This document shows, one piece after another, positions 39,745-52,813 of a stretch of 64,000 nucleotides of DNA (its first letter is position 1; each line of letters starts with the position of its first letter). The notes under the pieces were generated by a model. The model was not told the origin of the DNA. It worked only from the letters and a program-made list of their open reading frames with translations, and made no database searches. This DNA comes from Urechis unicinctus (Eukaryota > Annelida > Polychaeta > Xenopneusta > Urechidae). The position numbers and the translations under genes are program-made. The DNA is taken from assembly GCA_034190875.2 (NCBI GenBank), contig CM067343.1, forward strand, positions 65,468,509 through 65,532,508, given 5' to 3'.

Positions 39745-42267
39745 AATGCGATATAAACAGATTGGACAACCGAAAGAGCATGGGTAATGATGGATTGTAA
39801 ATGAAATACGAAGCTCCACATACCTCCTTGAATTATGCTGCTGTGCTTAAAGCAATAATATTTCAATACCAATATATCAGCATGTATAAACTTGTACTTA
39901 TCTTTTATCGCATGGAAAAACACAAAAACACAGAAAAGCAGAATAAGAGTAAATGATGTGTTCTCTTTTCTGCGTCACGGTGTCTCGCTTTGATTGATGG
40001 ATCGTGATAACGCAAACACTCAATGCATCACTTCATTATTTTTGCTTATGATCGCTTGTTGTGTTTCACATTTCATGTAAATAGGCAGCCGTTCATGCAA
40101 TTAATCGGTTCGATTTGACAGGACTATGAGAGCGGAAGTGTGAAATGGGCAGCGATGATTCGCAAGTGATATTATACTACTAGCGATATACAAAAATACA
40201 GCCGCAAGATAATATATTGATGATACAAATTGCCCGACTTTGCCAGTTACCTGTTGAGGCGATGTGGGCACCTATGTTGATTGACGTGTCGCACGTGCAT
40301 TTCTTGGTACTTAGACTTACATTTCGCTCAAAGAGGAGTCACTTCGTTCCACAGGCGAACAGCAGTTATTAATATTGGTCTTTAAACATACCCACAATAG
40401 GCGAATTGAACTTTTTAGACTCGTTTTATGCTTCTGGTGATTGACTCAACAAATTAAGGTTGGTAAATTTAGCGACATTATTCATCAAATCGATGATATT
40501 TTCCTCATCAATGACAACAGGTCGTTGTCCATAGGCTATCGATTATTAATAATTATGATGAATATATTGGCATTAGTAAAATCATATGAGGACAACATGA
40601 TATGATGCGATGCCCACAACAAATCATGTTTGGGCGTTTTTTTGAAATCATAACCCAAGCGCTTCCTCGATGGTATATATCGCGACAGTATGATACATTA
40701 TTGACCATATATAAAATATTGCAAAGTTACCATGATCTACTGGCTTAGCAGATGATAGATAAGTCATCACATACATGACGATAGGCAGGTTATTAATCGC
40801 ATACATTTTTCAAATATTATGCATTCAAACGTTTCTTAAAATTGTGCAAAATACACATGATCCTATGCGTCTTCGGTATCGCAAGTTGTTCAAAAACACG
40901 GCAGGAAGCAGCTATGTACAAAAAAATGTTACACAATAATTAGCTAATCTTCAGCACAACTGAAGCTATCGGTTTATTTGGTTTGGATTAATTCTTCGTC
41001 GCTGATGCTTTTCGAGCAGCCGAAAGAATAGTTACGATACAGTGATAACGAGCATCGACAATACATATCGTTCCCCCTCAGACAAGGCTGTATATACTGG
41101 CATTGCCAAAGACAACATTAATGGTTAAATGAGGCTTAGGTCTTATCAATAGTGGGCATAGGTCCGTCAATGACAGATTTAGCATAGAATAACTCAGTGG
41201 GGATTAATTAGGCTCTACTCAGTGCATACCGATGATTCGTCAGCCAGAAATAATGGCGTACCCAAAACAAACGATTGTTAGTTGTTTCGTCAGTTGCAGT
41301 GTTTAGGTATCGCACAAAAATAACTAAAGCAACAACTACGGTATGTCGCACAGAAAGTGAAGCATGATGGGGTGACATTTGGTTATAATTTCACCTCTTA
41401 CCATCAAACAAATTGAATTATATCGACTCTCTGCGGACAATGCGAGAATGATAGGCAATATCAGCATGAAAGGCATTTCATAACACTGTCATAAATACCA
41501 GTATAAGATATTACAATTTTTACAGTATGTGCCTCATGGCAATGAAGCTGCGAGTCTTGAGGAAATATAAATTGTGTTCATTAAACATGGATTTACTGTT
41601 ACTCCTCACGACATGGTAAATCGATCACGCATTGCAAGCAAAAACAATGATAAAACACAAGCCTCAAGCCCTATTCTATTACATCGCATTCGAGCAAACA
41701 ACGTATGTAGGCTTGGTGGCTTTTGTTGTGCCGATCACGGCTCCCTCCTGTGTGCAATGGACGGACGAATAACGTTATCGACTGCCTAGCCTCTTAACTG
41801 AATCTGTCTGTACGCACAATCAACTCTGCGTGATCAAAACCGACGGGTGAATGGACGAAATAGAGTGTAATAAACACTTGTGGTATTAGTAAATCGATAC
41901 CATTTGCTTGGGTGAAGAAACATTGCACTATAAAATTGAACAGGCAATTTGCTGTTCCATTATAGGGACATAGTTACTATGCAATGACAGGTAACTCTTG
42001 TTAATACAAACATGTATTTACTCAGATGTTAATGGGTGCCTAAATGCCATTCAGAGAAGCATATATATAAGACAAACCAAACGTATGCACCAATCGCTTC
42101 TTCGAGATTTCTGCATTTCCTTCTTGCAAAACCAGTGCAAGCTGTTAACATAAGCGGATATGCATCACAATCTTGACCTCATTTGTAACTGACATTGCTG
42201 CATCGGATGAACATAATGCACAATACAGTGTGCAGTGCTGTCAATATACCGCCGCAATGCCAACCTG

Positions 42268-42415
42268 ATTCGGTGTTCTAAGAAGGGACTGTTGTATGTC
42301 CTTGTGGTGTTGTGGTAATAATAATAATAAGAAGCCGCTTAGCAGTGTTCACAGCAACACTGTAATATTACATACCGAGCCAGCGAATGATAATGATCTG
42401 TGCCCGTACTACTTG
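42268..42415 (+). repeat. G-repeat segment kept in B and C, deleted in A
   Basis: B 42,268-42,415 and C 55,628-55,435 (inverted) share 'aagccgctta', 'cagtgtt' and 'gcccgtacta'. In A (20,921-20,926) the flanks join directly at 'acctg', a word found at both ends of the segment in C. This suggests a microhomology deletion in A. B also lacks about 50-85 bp of the C version. Confidence 0.75.
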
Positions 42416-42528
42416 CATGGATCTTTCTTCTTGCTTCGTTCTTTGGAGTAATTAAGCTTACAAAACTGCATAATGTTCCAACGCACAAGAACAAATAGTC
42501 ATACGTTTATATGATGCCGATAATTTAA

Positions 42529-42605
42529 CAGGTCGCGGATCGGCGCAGATCCATGTACGAACTTAAAACGAAGTACGTCCTTCGATTTAAGTACGACCGT
42601 ACTTT
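42529..42605 (+). repeat. Left terminal inverted repeat of the 2.6-kb element
   Basis: Pairs with 45,022-45,099. Both arms share CAGGTCGCGG, 'gcagatc', 'gtacgaactta' and 'gtacgtcctt' in order, with scattered mismatches and small indels. Another 'aagtacgggcgtacctt' palindrome-like motif occurs inside the element near 44,600. Confidence 0.88.
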
Positions 42606-45021
42606 GACCCCGTGCACTGCCGAAAACGTTCCATAACACTCAACTTAATTGGTTCACTTCTGCGGGCGTTTAACCAATCGTAGACGCGATAACATATAGC
42701 GTTTTTGCGCACCAAATGCAACTATCAACACTGTTTCACAAGGCTGCCGAAGCTTTTATTTTTCGTGGATTTTTCAAGTCATTCTCGTGAGTTTTGACAA
42801 AACCATATTCATTTGAGATCTAACAGGATACTGCCTAAGTTGCGTTTATGTTTGCATGTAAAAGCAATATGTATACATGAATTAAGTTAATTGAGTATCA
42901 TTCTATGACCTATTTGGCAGGAATAAATTAAAGCAGGTTGCCCCTCACCACCACATACCAGCTGTACTTGGATTGTAGTATGCGTACTTTGTTTGTAGTA
43001 CAACATTAATGTTTTGTTCTGTCTTGAATTGTGTTACAAATGGCCTCTATTTAATTTGAGAGGAGTGGGTGGGACACTGTTTAATCCATGTTACCATAAC
43101 ACACAGAATTACACTGTTACACTCAGCAAATTGTATAAATATAATTGTGAAAATAGGTAGAACCGTGGATATGTCCAACTCAAAGGTCAAAAAGCAAGGT
43201 TCACCCCAGTGAGTTATCTTTACTCATAGAACATGTTACTCTTTATATTCATGTTCTACCAAACATTCTGCTAGTTTGTCACTGGTTTGTTCATTAATGT
43301 ATTTAAATTTTGACCCTTATTTTTTTAGTTTGATATGTGTTCTGATGTAATTTGGCATACGTTTGGTGATGTTTATAGCTAAGAATAAAACAATTGTATT
43401 TTTTCCAGAGTGAAGAGAGACTGTTCTATTGGATTCTGAAGGATTTGTTCTTTTCAGTATTCATTTGATGCAATTTTACATTAGTTAAGTAGTTCTAATA
43501 GATAAGAATAAAACGATATATTTCAGATCTCACATGTAAATTGTTTCTGATTACTGCAGTTTTCTACTTACATTTTCGAAACAGTTAAGTACTGAATCAA
43601 TATGATTCAATTGTTATTGTTCTCTCTTCTTCACACTTTGGATTCAACAAATCTGTTTCTGACAATGTCTGGAATGTTCACCTAACCATGATTATTACGC
43701 TGTTCGTAAAAAGAAAGTAAGCAAAGTATGGAATATTTGATCAGAGTTTATTTAATTACTACAAACAGGATCAAATTTACCAGCAGCATTTAATATTGAA
43801 TACTTGTACTAATGAACAACAAAGATAACGCCATGAACCCACAAAACTTTAAAAGGTTATTTAAAAAAAAAATCACGACATATAGAGACGACCTGGTAAT
43901 CATTTTCAGGTGCTCGACATGGTGCCAACACACTGGGCCTATACAGTTATCATACATAGAGGACGTCACAGAGAGGAGAGAGTCAAGAAACGAACGAAAT
44001 GGCGATATTGAAAATAACAACAATTGTGACTATATTGCACTTAACCTCATTTCTAAGTCACACTTTCCAGCACCTCTGCAGTAACTGATTATTATCAAAA
44101 GCAACAAATACATCCCCATCTGAGGCACCACTCACAGATGATCCTAGACTAGCCAACCATGCTTTTACTGCCTTGCACGAAGCCCTGCCCCAAAATTTGC
44201 AATGCTAGTTTACTCCCTGTGAGTGTATACAAACGAACTGAATCTCTAAAATTTACTGATAGTGTGACATTGAGAGCAATCAGATTTAATGCTGAGTCCA
44301 TAGATTTGTTCAACTTGTATGCAGCTCTACTAGTACTAGTAGACCCCATAGAACCTAAAGGCATGTTCACCTTGACAATGTTTTATATTTGGTGATAAAT
44401 ATCACAGGCATATTGAGCCTAGGCAAAGATGCCCGCGCAGTTCTCCCCAACTAAAACCCATTAAGCTATATATGGGAGACTACAATGGGCATCATGAATA
44501 TTATGACCCTTCCGACCTATTATTTTTTAAAAATGACGACAAGAGGCTTGGTCTACGTTAAAGACGGCTACTGTCAAATGAATACAACTGTCAATTAAAG
44601 TACGGGCGTACCTTAAACGAGGTGGGCTGGCAATTTGTACAATGACGCCATAAGGGGTGGGTGTTTCTTCATTATTATCTCGGTAATAGGTCATAGAATT
44701 GCAGAAAAATTGCATGCTATTGAAAGTCAAGGTATTTAGCTAAAATATACATACCAAGCAATGTGTGGCCGGAGAGGATTATTAGCACGGTGATGTGAAA
44801 AGAGTTGACGCAACCATGTACATTTCGCAACCCGTGTTGTTTGAATCCATGCAGGGATTACGTATGGGACTAAAACTATTCTTCCGGTTCTAAAAATAAC
44901 TGTAAACATCGTCAGATGGAATTCCGATTTCATGAACAATAAAAGCCATGCGCCAACCGCTGATAGAAACATTTCCAAAGCGACATGAGACCGAAAGCTG
45001 TTAAAACATACCGCACTTAAA

Positions 45022-45099
45022 AAGAAGTACGCCATACTTCGTTCAAAGGACGTACGTCTTTTTAAGTTCGTACTTAGATCTGCGGTCGGCCGCGACCTG
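45022..45099 (-). repeat. Right terminal inverted repeat of the 2.6-kb element
   Basis: The reverse complement of the left arm, ending CCGCGACCTG and followed directly by the second TTTAA. Sequence after it resumes the copy A alignment ('cgtttgta'). Confidence 0.88.
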
Positions 45100-46824
45100 T
45101 TTAACGTTTGTATATCACGGCCTCATGTTGTATATTGCCCCAAACAAAATGAACATATGCATATAATGTTCATACGTTGTTAGTTGTGTTTGCTTGTATG
45201 AGGGTGTTATTGCCTTACTGTCATCATATTGTCACTGCTCAAGCAAAAGTTGTATGGTGTGTCGATATGCAATTGCATATCACAACTCGGCCTAATCCCA
45301 AACCCAATGATGGTAAAAAAAGCCTGTTTTACCATAATGATAGTTCGTTTTGGTGCAGTAAGAAACTCATTACCTGTGGAAGACTAGAATAATTGATAAG
45401 TTATGGGTAATGTAATGGATACAATCCGGATGATTAGCAGCATCAATTTCCATTTTGGCTGCCACTTAACGTCGAATGGGAGAGCAAAATCATTGGTCCC
45501 TGAATATGGGATAATTGAGTCCCAGACCACTCTGATTGAAATAGATCACAGGACAAGGTTTCATGTTGATGTGTAAATTAGGGCTAGATAATGCTTACCA
45601 GGCGCACTCATGTTTTATTATGCTTAATAATAGGTGTTCTAGCTGAAAATTCAATGCATTAAAAGTAACAAAAAAAAACGGTGTCCGCTCCCTATTCTCT
45701 TAACGACAAACGAAGCTCTTGGTGACGCGCATTAGTACTATGACAATAGTCAAGTAACGCATGTCATCCTCACAAAAGGCATGCGTACGCAAGTAACATA
45801 GGCATCACTCTCGCTTACCGTGACAAGAGCCTATATTGTTGTTTAATGGATTCGATTATATGATGTTTATGTGTTTAATATCGAGGGCTCCAAGGATCTA
45901 TGCGGCTAATGTGCCGTAGATGGACGAATAATTTTGCATGAATTTTTTGAGAAGCTCATAAAAAACAGTTAGCAAAACATGTTCCGGTTCAAGGCCCTGA
46001 ACATAACGGGTCCCTGCAATTTTTCAGTGTAGAAGGGACGGTGTACCATACCCTGTTCTCAAAGAAATTAAGTATATCTGCTTAGCAATCATGCTTATCT
46101 TCCAAGCAAACGTCGGCAATGGTATTCTTTGCATTTGCCCTCGTAAGTAAAATCCACATGCGCTTTCTTTAAAAGTCTTAAGATTGATGTGTTGCTTTTA
46201 ACGTAATTTGCATCGCGTCTGTCGACAGCCTGCTTCGTGACGAACAACAAATGAGTGCAACAGCTTATATCAAGATAATTCATTCAGATATTGCTGTGCC
46301 TGCGGAATATATAGCTACATAAACGATTTGCACCTGATCATATTTCGAAACACTACCAAACATACGCCAACAATGACTGTCAATGCTGTCAATACTCGAG
46401 GCAGAAGTGGATATGCTGACGTTTCTGAAATGGCTTGTTAACTGATATCTACAGATTGACTGGCTTCCGTATTTTATCAAGTATAGCTTGGATCAAATGC
46501 TTTGTTGTTGAATGAAAGTAAAATACAAAAACATATTTACTTTCTCTCCATTCAATAATTGATTCGGAAAGAACTAGCTGGCAGTAAATAACATGAAGAT
46601 CATATGACTGGGTTTTATCCTCTAACTTAGCGAGAAATATCCTTGCGTATTGACTCCTCAGTATAAAGCCCGTTGTACCATGTATCTCATCTATCGTGGA
46701 TAGCATTCTTGATGCGGTTTTAACTGGACATAGGGAGAGATTCACCGTAAGCCTATACAATATTCCACTTACCTGATGACTACTGACATTACCAAGGAGA
46801 CGCAAAATGAGTATCGTATAACCT

Positions 46825-47600
46825 GCCTACAAGGTCGGGATAGATCAGAATTATGCATTATGCAAATTGCAATAGGTTACCGTTAACAACGGAAGTCGCT
46901 ATGGGCATCTAACTCAGTACCTTTTGGGGGCAAACTACCCCAAGGCACCTGCCGATTCTGACCTCATATCTCATGCAGTGTCAAAATTCGACACGCATTC
47001 ATGTACATACTGTATTTAATCAAATAAACATAGAGCATTACAAATAAACTATAACCTAACTCGGACCAAAATCCAGTTGTTGATATGCAACACTATTGTC
47101 ACAAAAGTAGTCATTTTCGCTCATGAACTGCTGGATGTCTACAATGTGTGCCCAGATCTTACAATAATGTTCAGGCCCTGAGAGACAATGTGACAACTGC
47201 CATGAATCTATGCATCTTACCCGAGGACAGATCAATTGCCTATGTGAAAAGCAAAATAGCTAGTACATTTGTTTGTGAAAATAGGCCACGTTACGAGCAC
47301 ATCAGTCTGTGAAAAAGAACCAGTGTTTGCCTAGATCGCTATATACATTGTCACCCAGGTGTTTAGGTTTCTACAAAGCTTAGCAAGATCGCCACACAGC
47401 TATTTTGGTGATGGAAGTCATGGTCAATAAGTCTATTTGACCCATATGTGCCCTGCCAATGGTTAACAACAATAGACTACAATATCAACATAGTATTTCA
47501 TAACAGTCAGGTTAAAATTTGCCCAATGAAATTCTCAGGTCTGTTATCTTAGCGGGTTTAGGGTTGTTTTGAAGTAGTTTCTCATTCTTAACTCACGTGG
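46825..47600 (+). repeat. G-repeat segment X (present in B and C, not in A)
   Basis: Matches C in inverted orientation: 46,830-46,910 with 53,905-53,835; 47,060-47,170 with 53,790-53,735; and 47,260-47,490 with 53,430-53,150. Shared words include 'gagcacatcagtctgtg', 'gcaataggttacc' and 'gtagaaacct' (on the C strand). No reading frame is kept in both copies. Confidence 0.75.
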
Positions 47601-48269
47601 TCACTGGTCCCTAATGGTGCTCTATGATTGATATAACAAACAATTCCATCCTTAGTTGAAATAATTAGGCCAAGAATATTCCTGCCACTAGTTAGCTGGG
47701 ATACATGTGGTCCTCCCTCTTAATACGCGATGGAACGGGATGCCATGTTATACACAACTAAGGCTATTATCCCTGTGCGCTTCCCCCTCTTCACATTGAT
47801 AGACATTGTCATTGGTTGACATATTGTATGTCTTGGCTCAGCTCACTTGGAAGCTGTCGCGCCAGTCGCGCTCCTTTTTCGTATTTAACGTAATATGCGA
47901 AAAGTCAAAAGAATCCGGACTATTTAGCATCCAATCCAACTTCCAACAAATATATTGTTGTTAGAGCGAAAATTGTTTCAGTAAAAGGAAAAAGCTATCC
48001 GGTCCTACTTCGCGTGAGCATGAAGCAATCAACTGCCGCCATTAACCTCCTTCCCGCCATGCAGAATCATACCCAACGTGATCTTGGCATTACACATGGC
48101 AACATTAATTACCTTTGTAATGGACTGAAGAGTCAAACAAAGTCGACTACACTCAGAGCGGCAACATTATCCTCGATATGTGACGCAGAGCCCCAAAGCA
48201 AGAAACATGCCTGAAGTAAGCAGGAATTGTACTAACAACTGCAACATATATCATGTCTATTGGACTCAG

Positions 48270-48500
48270 GGACCGTACGGGGCTGTTGCCTGTAGGAAGC
48301 CCGTAAAAAAAATCACCCCCCACACTAAGTTGTTATCCCATGCTTTAGGGGTGGTCTGTGTGCGTTCTACGGGTTCTTTACGGGGAATTGACCAAGGGGT
48401 CAGAATTACCAATATGTGTACTATACGGACCCGTAGAGAACCTGTGCGAAAACCGTGCGGGCCATGCAAGGGCCCTGCACCACTGCCTACAGGCCTTCTA
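48270..48500. other. GC-richer block with repeated ACGG/CCCGTA words
   Basis: An unusually GC-rich patch in an AT-rich setting, with several copies of 'acggg'/'cccgta' in both orientations and 'gcctgtagg'/'cctacaggc' near its two ends. It may be a small decayed terminal-inverted-repeat element, but I found no convincing target duplication. Confidence 0.35.
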
Positions 48501-48635
48501 CGATGCTTAAACCCTTAAGGAGTACCAAAACAAAACAAAGATTAACAGTATAAGAACTGAAGTACATCGACATCTCGACTTGTTGCCTAATGTCGACGAC
48601 TTTTGCTCTGATGAATGCGCGTCAATACCGCGACT

Positions 48636-48787
48636 GACAGAGTATACACAGAATGACAGAGCATACACACAATGATAGAGTATGTGCACAATGACAGAGA
48701 ATACACGCAATAACAGAGTATGCACACAATGAAAGAGCATGCACACAATGCCACAATATACACACAATGACAGAGTATACACACAAT
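48636..48787. repeat. Minisatellite, 8 units of 19 bp
   Basis: Eight consecutive 19-bp units close to 'gacagagtatacacacaat', differing at a few positions, with no length changes. It lies in the 2.6-kb part of copy B that has no match in A. Cys/Val/Leu-rich frames on the other strand are repeat artefacts. Confidence 0.95.
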
Positions 48788-48813
48788 GCATTCACTCATT
48801 CGACGTACCACTA

Positions 48814-48837
48814 TCCATATAACTATAATTATATGGA
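48814..48837. repeat. Perfect 9-bp hairpin beside the minisatellite
   Basis: The arms 'tccatataa' and 'ttatatgga' enclose a 6-nt loop. Confidence 0.8.
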
Positions 48838-51800
48838 CAAAGTATTGGCCACCACTATACGCGACAGTTTTATTCATTTAGATGCAAAGACAAATGTACA
48901 TACAGCACACTTACGTGGATACAGTAATCGAAGTGTAACATCTTTTTTTAAAATTTTCCCTGCAAAAGTGGGCTTGTAGCTTACTATGTATATATATCTC
49001 ACAACATTGGTCTACTTGCGTAACCGCTTGGTCATGTGTTTATATGATTTTATCTTCTTTCAGCAGTGAGCCAATGAACATGATATCCAGGAATAGAATA
49101 GATTCGTGTGCATCAATGAACACCTACGTGGAAGTATTTACTACATGATGAAAGAAAAGTAACAAAAGCGTAGTGCGTGCTGACTGATGAATGAGGCAAA
49201 GTAAAAAGAGAGATTCACAAAGGGTAATCTGGGAGATGGGGAAGGGATAAAGATAGTGGCTGGGATTTGATTGCCTACTGATCGAACAATGTCATACGAT
49301 GTGGGTTCTTAAGTGTAAATAAGTGTCATCCCAACATTACGTGTAGTAACATTTTGCTCCGTCGTGCAATTCGCAAGGACAAGACATTACTGAGGGAATG
49401 TGTAACTTGGCTTGATTACACTGATGGGCTGGCAAAACAGTTGGAAGGTTGACTCCGCCCTACTGTCTTCTTCACATTGCGTAGTTTAGGTTAATGTATT
49501 AAAGGCTATTTGCTTTGAAAAAATGCTGATGTGTTGTATGCATTGCGCTGCAGGACCTATTTGTTATTGTTATGCATCGTTACCGAATGTGTACATTCAT
49601 TAACGTTATCTGGGTTTTAGATGTATGTGACGCCCCCAATGCATATTACTGCTCCTAACCTTCTGCTTCACTCACTGGTCTAAAATGAATAGTTCAAATG
49701 TAGCGTGGGTAGAGGTGCGTCATGTTGCTTCAAACACGACTGCAAGCTGCTGGATGCAGCAATTGGTGTATCATTATAATGTAGCTTACCTTCAACAACG
49801 TTGGCTGCAGTTATTAAGACAATTGCTTTGCATCAATTCGTTGTTGCTGATGCTTTGGGAGCAGCGGGAAAAAGGTTTATGACACTGCAATAAGCTTACG
49901 AAAACAGCATTTGATATTCCAATTTCACCCAGAACAATTGACCGGCAATACAATAAGGCTCTTTCTCAGTCATCATTCAGAGTTAAATCAGGCAATGATG
50001 TTATTATCAGTCCACCTGGAGCTTTTAAAAACAGACAATGGCTGCTGTAGCGTTTCTTTACTCGTTCGAACGTGATTGGGTTTTGCTTTCCTTATTATGA
50101 AACGCCATAGCCATAATGAAAATACACAAATAAGTCGGTCGTACTTGTCAAGTTGCCATTACTGGGAAGAATTAGTGCCTCATTTACAGGAGGTCAGTGT
50201 ATTTCTCAAAACAATATATACCGTATGAATGATATGTTTGCAGTTACCAAGTTTGCAAATGTTTGTTTTACTAGGAAGTCCATCTGTGTAGGCATTGACG
50301 AGGTTCGCATGGTGGTGACATTTGAATACTGTGTTCTGATATTCGTCTTTCTACCAGCAACGGTCTAGACCTCTTTATACACTATGACGCAGATGGTAGG
50401 ACAATATTAATGTTATTATCGTCCTGTAATTTATGTGAATGAACTCAGAGCCCAGTTTCGTTGCTAGATGAATGTTTAATAGCAATAATGTAAGTTGACA
50501 AGAAATAAATATTCATCATAGTATAAACGTTTCACAAATCCTCCCACACTGAAGCGGCTTATAAAGTCTATCCACGCGACTCCCATTCTGATGATTTTAT
50601 CGCCTGATACGCTGTAGCCGTATGCGTGTCTATGATTCTCATGCTGCATTACAACAAGCGAATAACACACTTCTCAGCCGATAAATGTCTACAGACTAGC
50701 AAGTGATATGGTATCATTGTTTGATCCTTATATATCAAGTCACACGGTGCCACCAAAGTATGCAGGCTTCGTGTGTAAGTTACTGCTGCGTTTGACCATT
50801 TTCCCCTTCACATTGAGCATCAGTGACCGACGTAGATATATAATAATCCCTGATTAAACAATAAAAGTAGCCACATTGCTGTGCTAATTTGTGTGGTCCG
50901 ACACTTAACTTGTGTCAAATTATTATTCAATGGTCGTTCTTTGGAAACAAACCCGGTTATTCTCAAATTCCTGCCAGATTTTGGTCGACACTCGCACCGA
51001 GTTAACAAACAGTTGCAATGGATAGGCGTCTAGTATAATGCTAGTGCTACCCAAGACAGCAAAGGAATCAGGCAATAAACCATGTTCCTCTATCGCGTGT
51101 GTGGGATCTCTCCATTTCCTTCTGACTATAACAGCACAAGCAATGAAAGCAGAAGTGGACATTCATCATAAAATAGTCGCATTTATCATTGATATGGCTA
51201 TAACCGTAATGCATGATCAGTGTGAATTCTGGTCGATTTACTGCCACGAAGTGAACCAGACTGCGTTAACTGGGATCTGCATATTGAATATTTTGGTAGC
51301 GTTGCAATTGAACCTGTTCACCACTGAAAGGTTTAACGAGCAATGTCTTATTTTACTGTACAAGGTTATAGAAAGATAGTCGGATATAATACTTTACACA
51401 AGCTTAACATTCCAACGCTCTGATATGTATTAGTCATTACAATTATGTCTATAGCTTACCAAAATATATTTTGCACGTAATATGAAACATTGCGTCCTAT
51501 CGCAGATATACATACACAACCAATAACGGCTGCATCAACGTGTGAACAGCGGTGTACTAGGGATAATGCTTGTGATTGTCTCAGAATGCTGAAATATGAA
51601 ATATGATATTAGAACCTCTTTTCACTGCGCAGTTAGTTTGTCAATGATATACATAGTGAGTTTATAAACCGCATAATTGACATTCAAAGCATAGTCGGTC
51701 CTTAAAAGGGATTATATAACCAAACATAAAGCGGCAATAATTAGGTTTCGACCAAGGTTACGTTTTTATTGCATATACTGATTTGTCTAATTGAACCGAA

Positions 51801-52555
51801 GACAGAAATACGTCAATGGTAGCGATGGCATGTATACGTTCCACAATTATAGGTCCCGCAATCAACTTCGTTCTTTGGTAGTTCTATTGTTTTGCGTTAC
51901 TCTACCGCACAGTGTGTTCTCCGCCATTTAAGCAGATAGAGGTTAACACCCTAAAGCTATTTTAATGTAGAAGGCCATCAGCCTCAGCAAACAAAATTGA
52001 ATAATATCACCCGATAAAACGGTTTTGAAAAGACACTAATTGCACCTCTATTCTATGATCATGTAATGCCATATATATCGTTCATCTTAACAAACGGACC
52101 CCCATTATATCGTACATGTGTAATTCCATAGCGCATGGGGTAAACACGCAAGGAAATAAAGCTGTTTTGAGATGAAACTTGTTTACACACTTTATAAGTG
52201 GTTAATGGGTAACTTGGTATTGTTTCTTCGCTTCGTGTATTCTTACCGGATTTTGATCAGTACGAGTATGACCATTGTATTTTAGATATCCCTGGTTTGT
52301 TCTATGTACTTCCATTTCAAATAACCCAATTAAACGCGATTAACAACCCAATGTTCTTCGGATATTGAGCGCTGATGTTGTTCAGTCCCGGATCACATCA
52401 GTTCAGGACGGCATTAGCATATACAACAGTCCGATCATTAATGTTGCAGCCTACTCGTAAGAGGCGTTAGTTAAGATACACAGTGTAACAGGCCCATGCA
52501 CTGCAATGTATGAACCAATGGAATCCTACGCACCTGTTTTTAGGAATTCTTCCGA

Positions 52556-52770
52556 TATGCATATATATATGCACATGCATATATATATGCATATATATAT
52601 GCATATATATGCATATATATGCATATATATGCACATATATATATGCATATATATATGCATATATGCATATATATGCATATATATGCATATATATATGCAT
52701 ATATATGCATATATATGCATATATATATATATGCATATATATGCATATATATATATATATATGCATATAT
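52556..52770. repeat. (ATGCATAT)-type palindromic microsatellite
   Basis: About 215 bp of TATA runs punctuated by ATGCAT every 8-12 bp, self-complementary throughout. It sits within an approximately 820-bp stretch of copy C that is absent from copy A. Tyr/Ile/His/Met frames across it are artefacts. Confidence 0.95.
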
Positions 52771-52813
52771 AGGACTGAGTTTTGTTATAAATGGTGTATA
52801 CTTCTAACGAACC

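Larger units (their letters stand above)
42529..45099. mobile_element. 2.6-kb terminal-inverted-repeat DNA element, family unassigned
   Basis: This insertion in copy B begins CAGGTCGCGG and ends with its reverse complement CCGCGACCTG. The inverted similarity extends about 77 bp on each side. It is flanked by TTTAA at 42,524-42,528 and 45,100-45,104. Copy A has a continuous, empty site at about 21,031-21,042, and copy C is also empty. A second reading puts one more base in each terminus (ACAGG...CCTGT) with a 3-bp TTA duplication, as in PIF/Harbinger transposons. Open frames inside are at most about 90 codons (for example 43,812-44,084 on plus and 44,149-44,370 on minus), with no DDE or other domain that I recognise. 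It is therefore probably non-autonomous or a decayed element. Confidence 0.88.
39745..51380 (+). repeat. G-family long repeat, copy B
   Basis: A direct copy of A from about 18,040 onward. Its anchor order follows A through 46,800, with extra sequence at 42,529-45,099 (DNA element) and about 45,600-46,010. It then carries a segment (46,825-47,600) found in C but not in A, and returns to A-like sequence at 48,020-48,215 and 50,925-51,370. It lacks about 200 bp present in A and C (A 19,960-20,155). The part of A upstream of about 18.0 kb was not found in B. No open frame in B is preserved in both other copies. Confidence 0.88.

Noticed and set aside
42529..45099. A transposase inside the 2.6-kb element from the frames at 43,812-44,084 or 44,149-44,370
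   Set aside because: Neither frame shows catalytic or DNA-binding motifs I recognise, and both strands are open over the same stretches.
42525..45104. piggyBac-type insertion with TTAA duplication
   Set aside because: TTAA directly abuts the left end, but on the right an extra T separates CCTG from TTAA, so a symmetrical piggyBac structure does not fit as well as TTTAA or TTA.
48507..48877. Cys/Val/Leu-rich minus-strand frames resembling small membrane peptides
   Set aside because: They are the 19-bp minisatellite read in translation; the periodicity is in the DNA, and two frames look equally protein-like.
52556..52770. ATGCATAT motifs as POU/octamer-factor binding sites
   Set aside because: The motif arises from microsatellite composition; its repetition gives no evidence of regulatory use.
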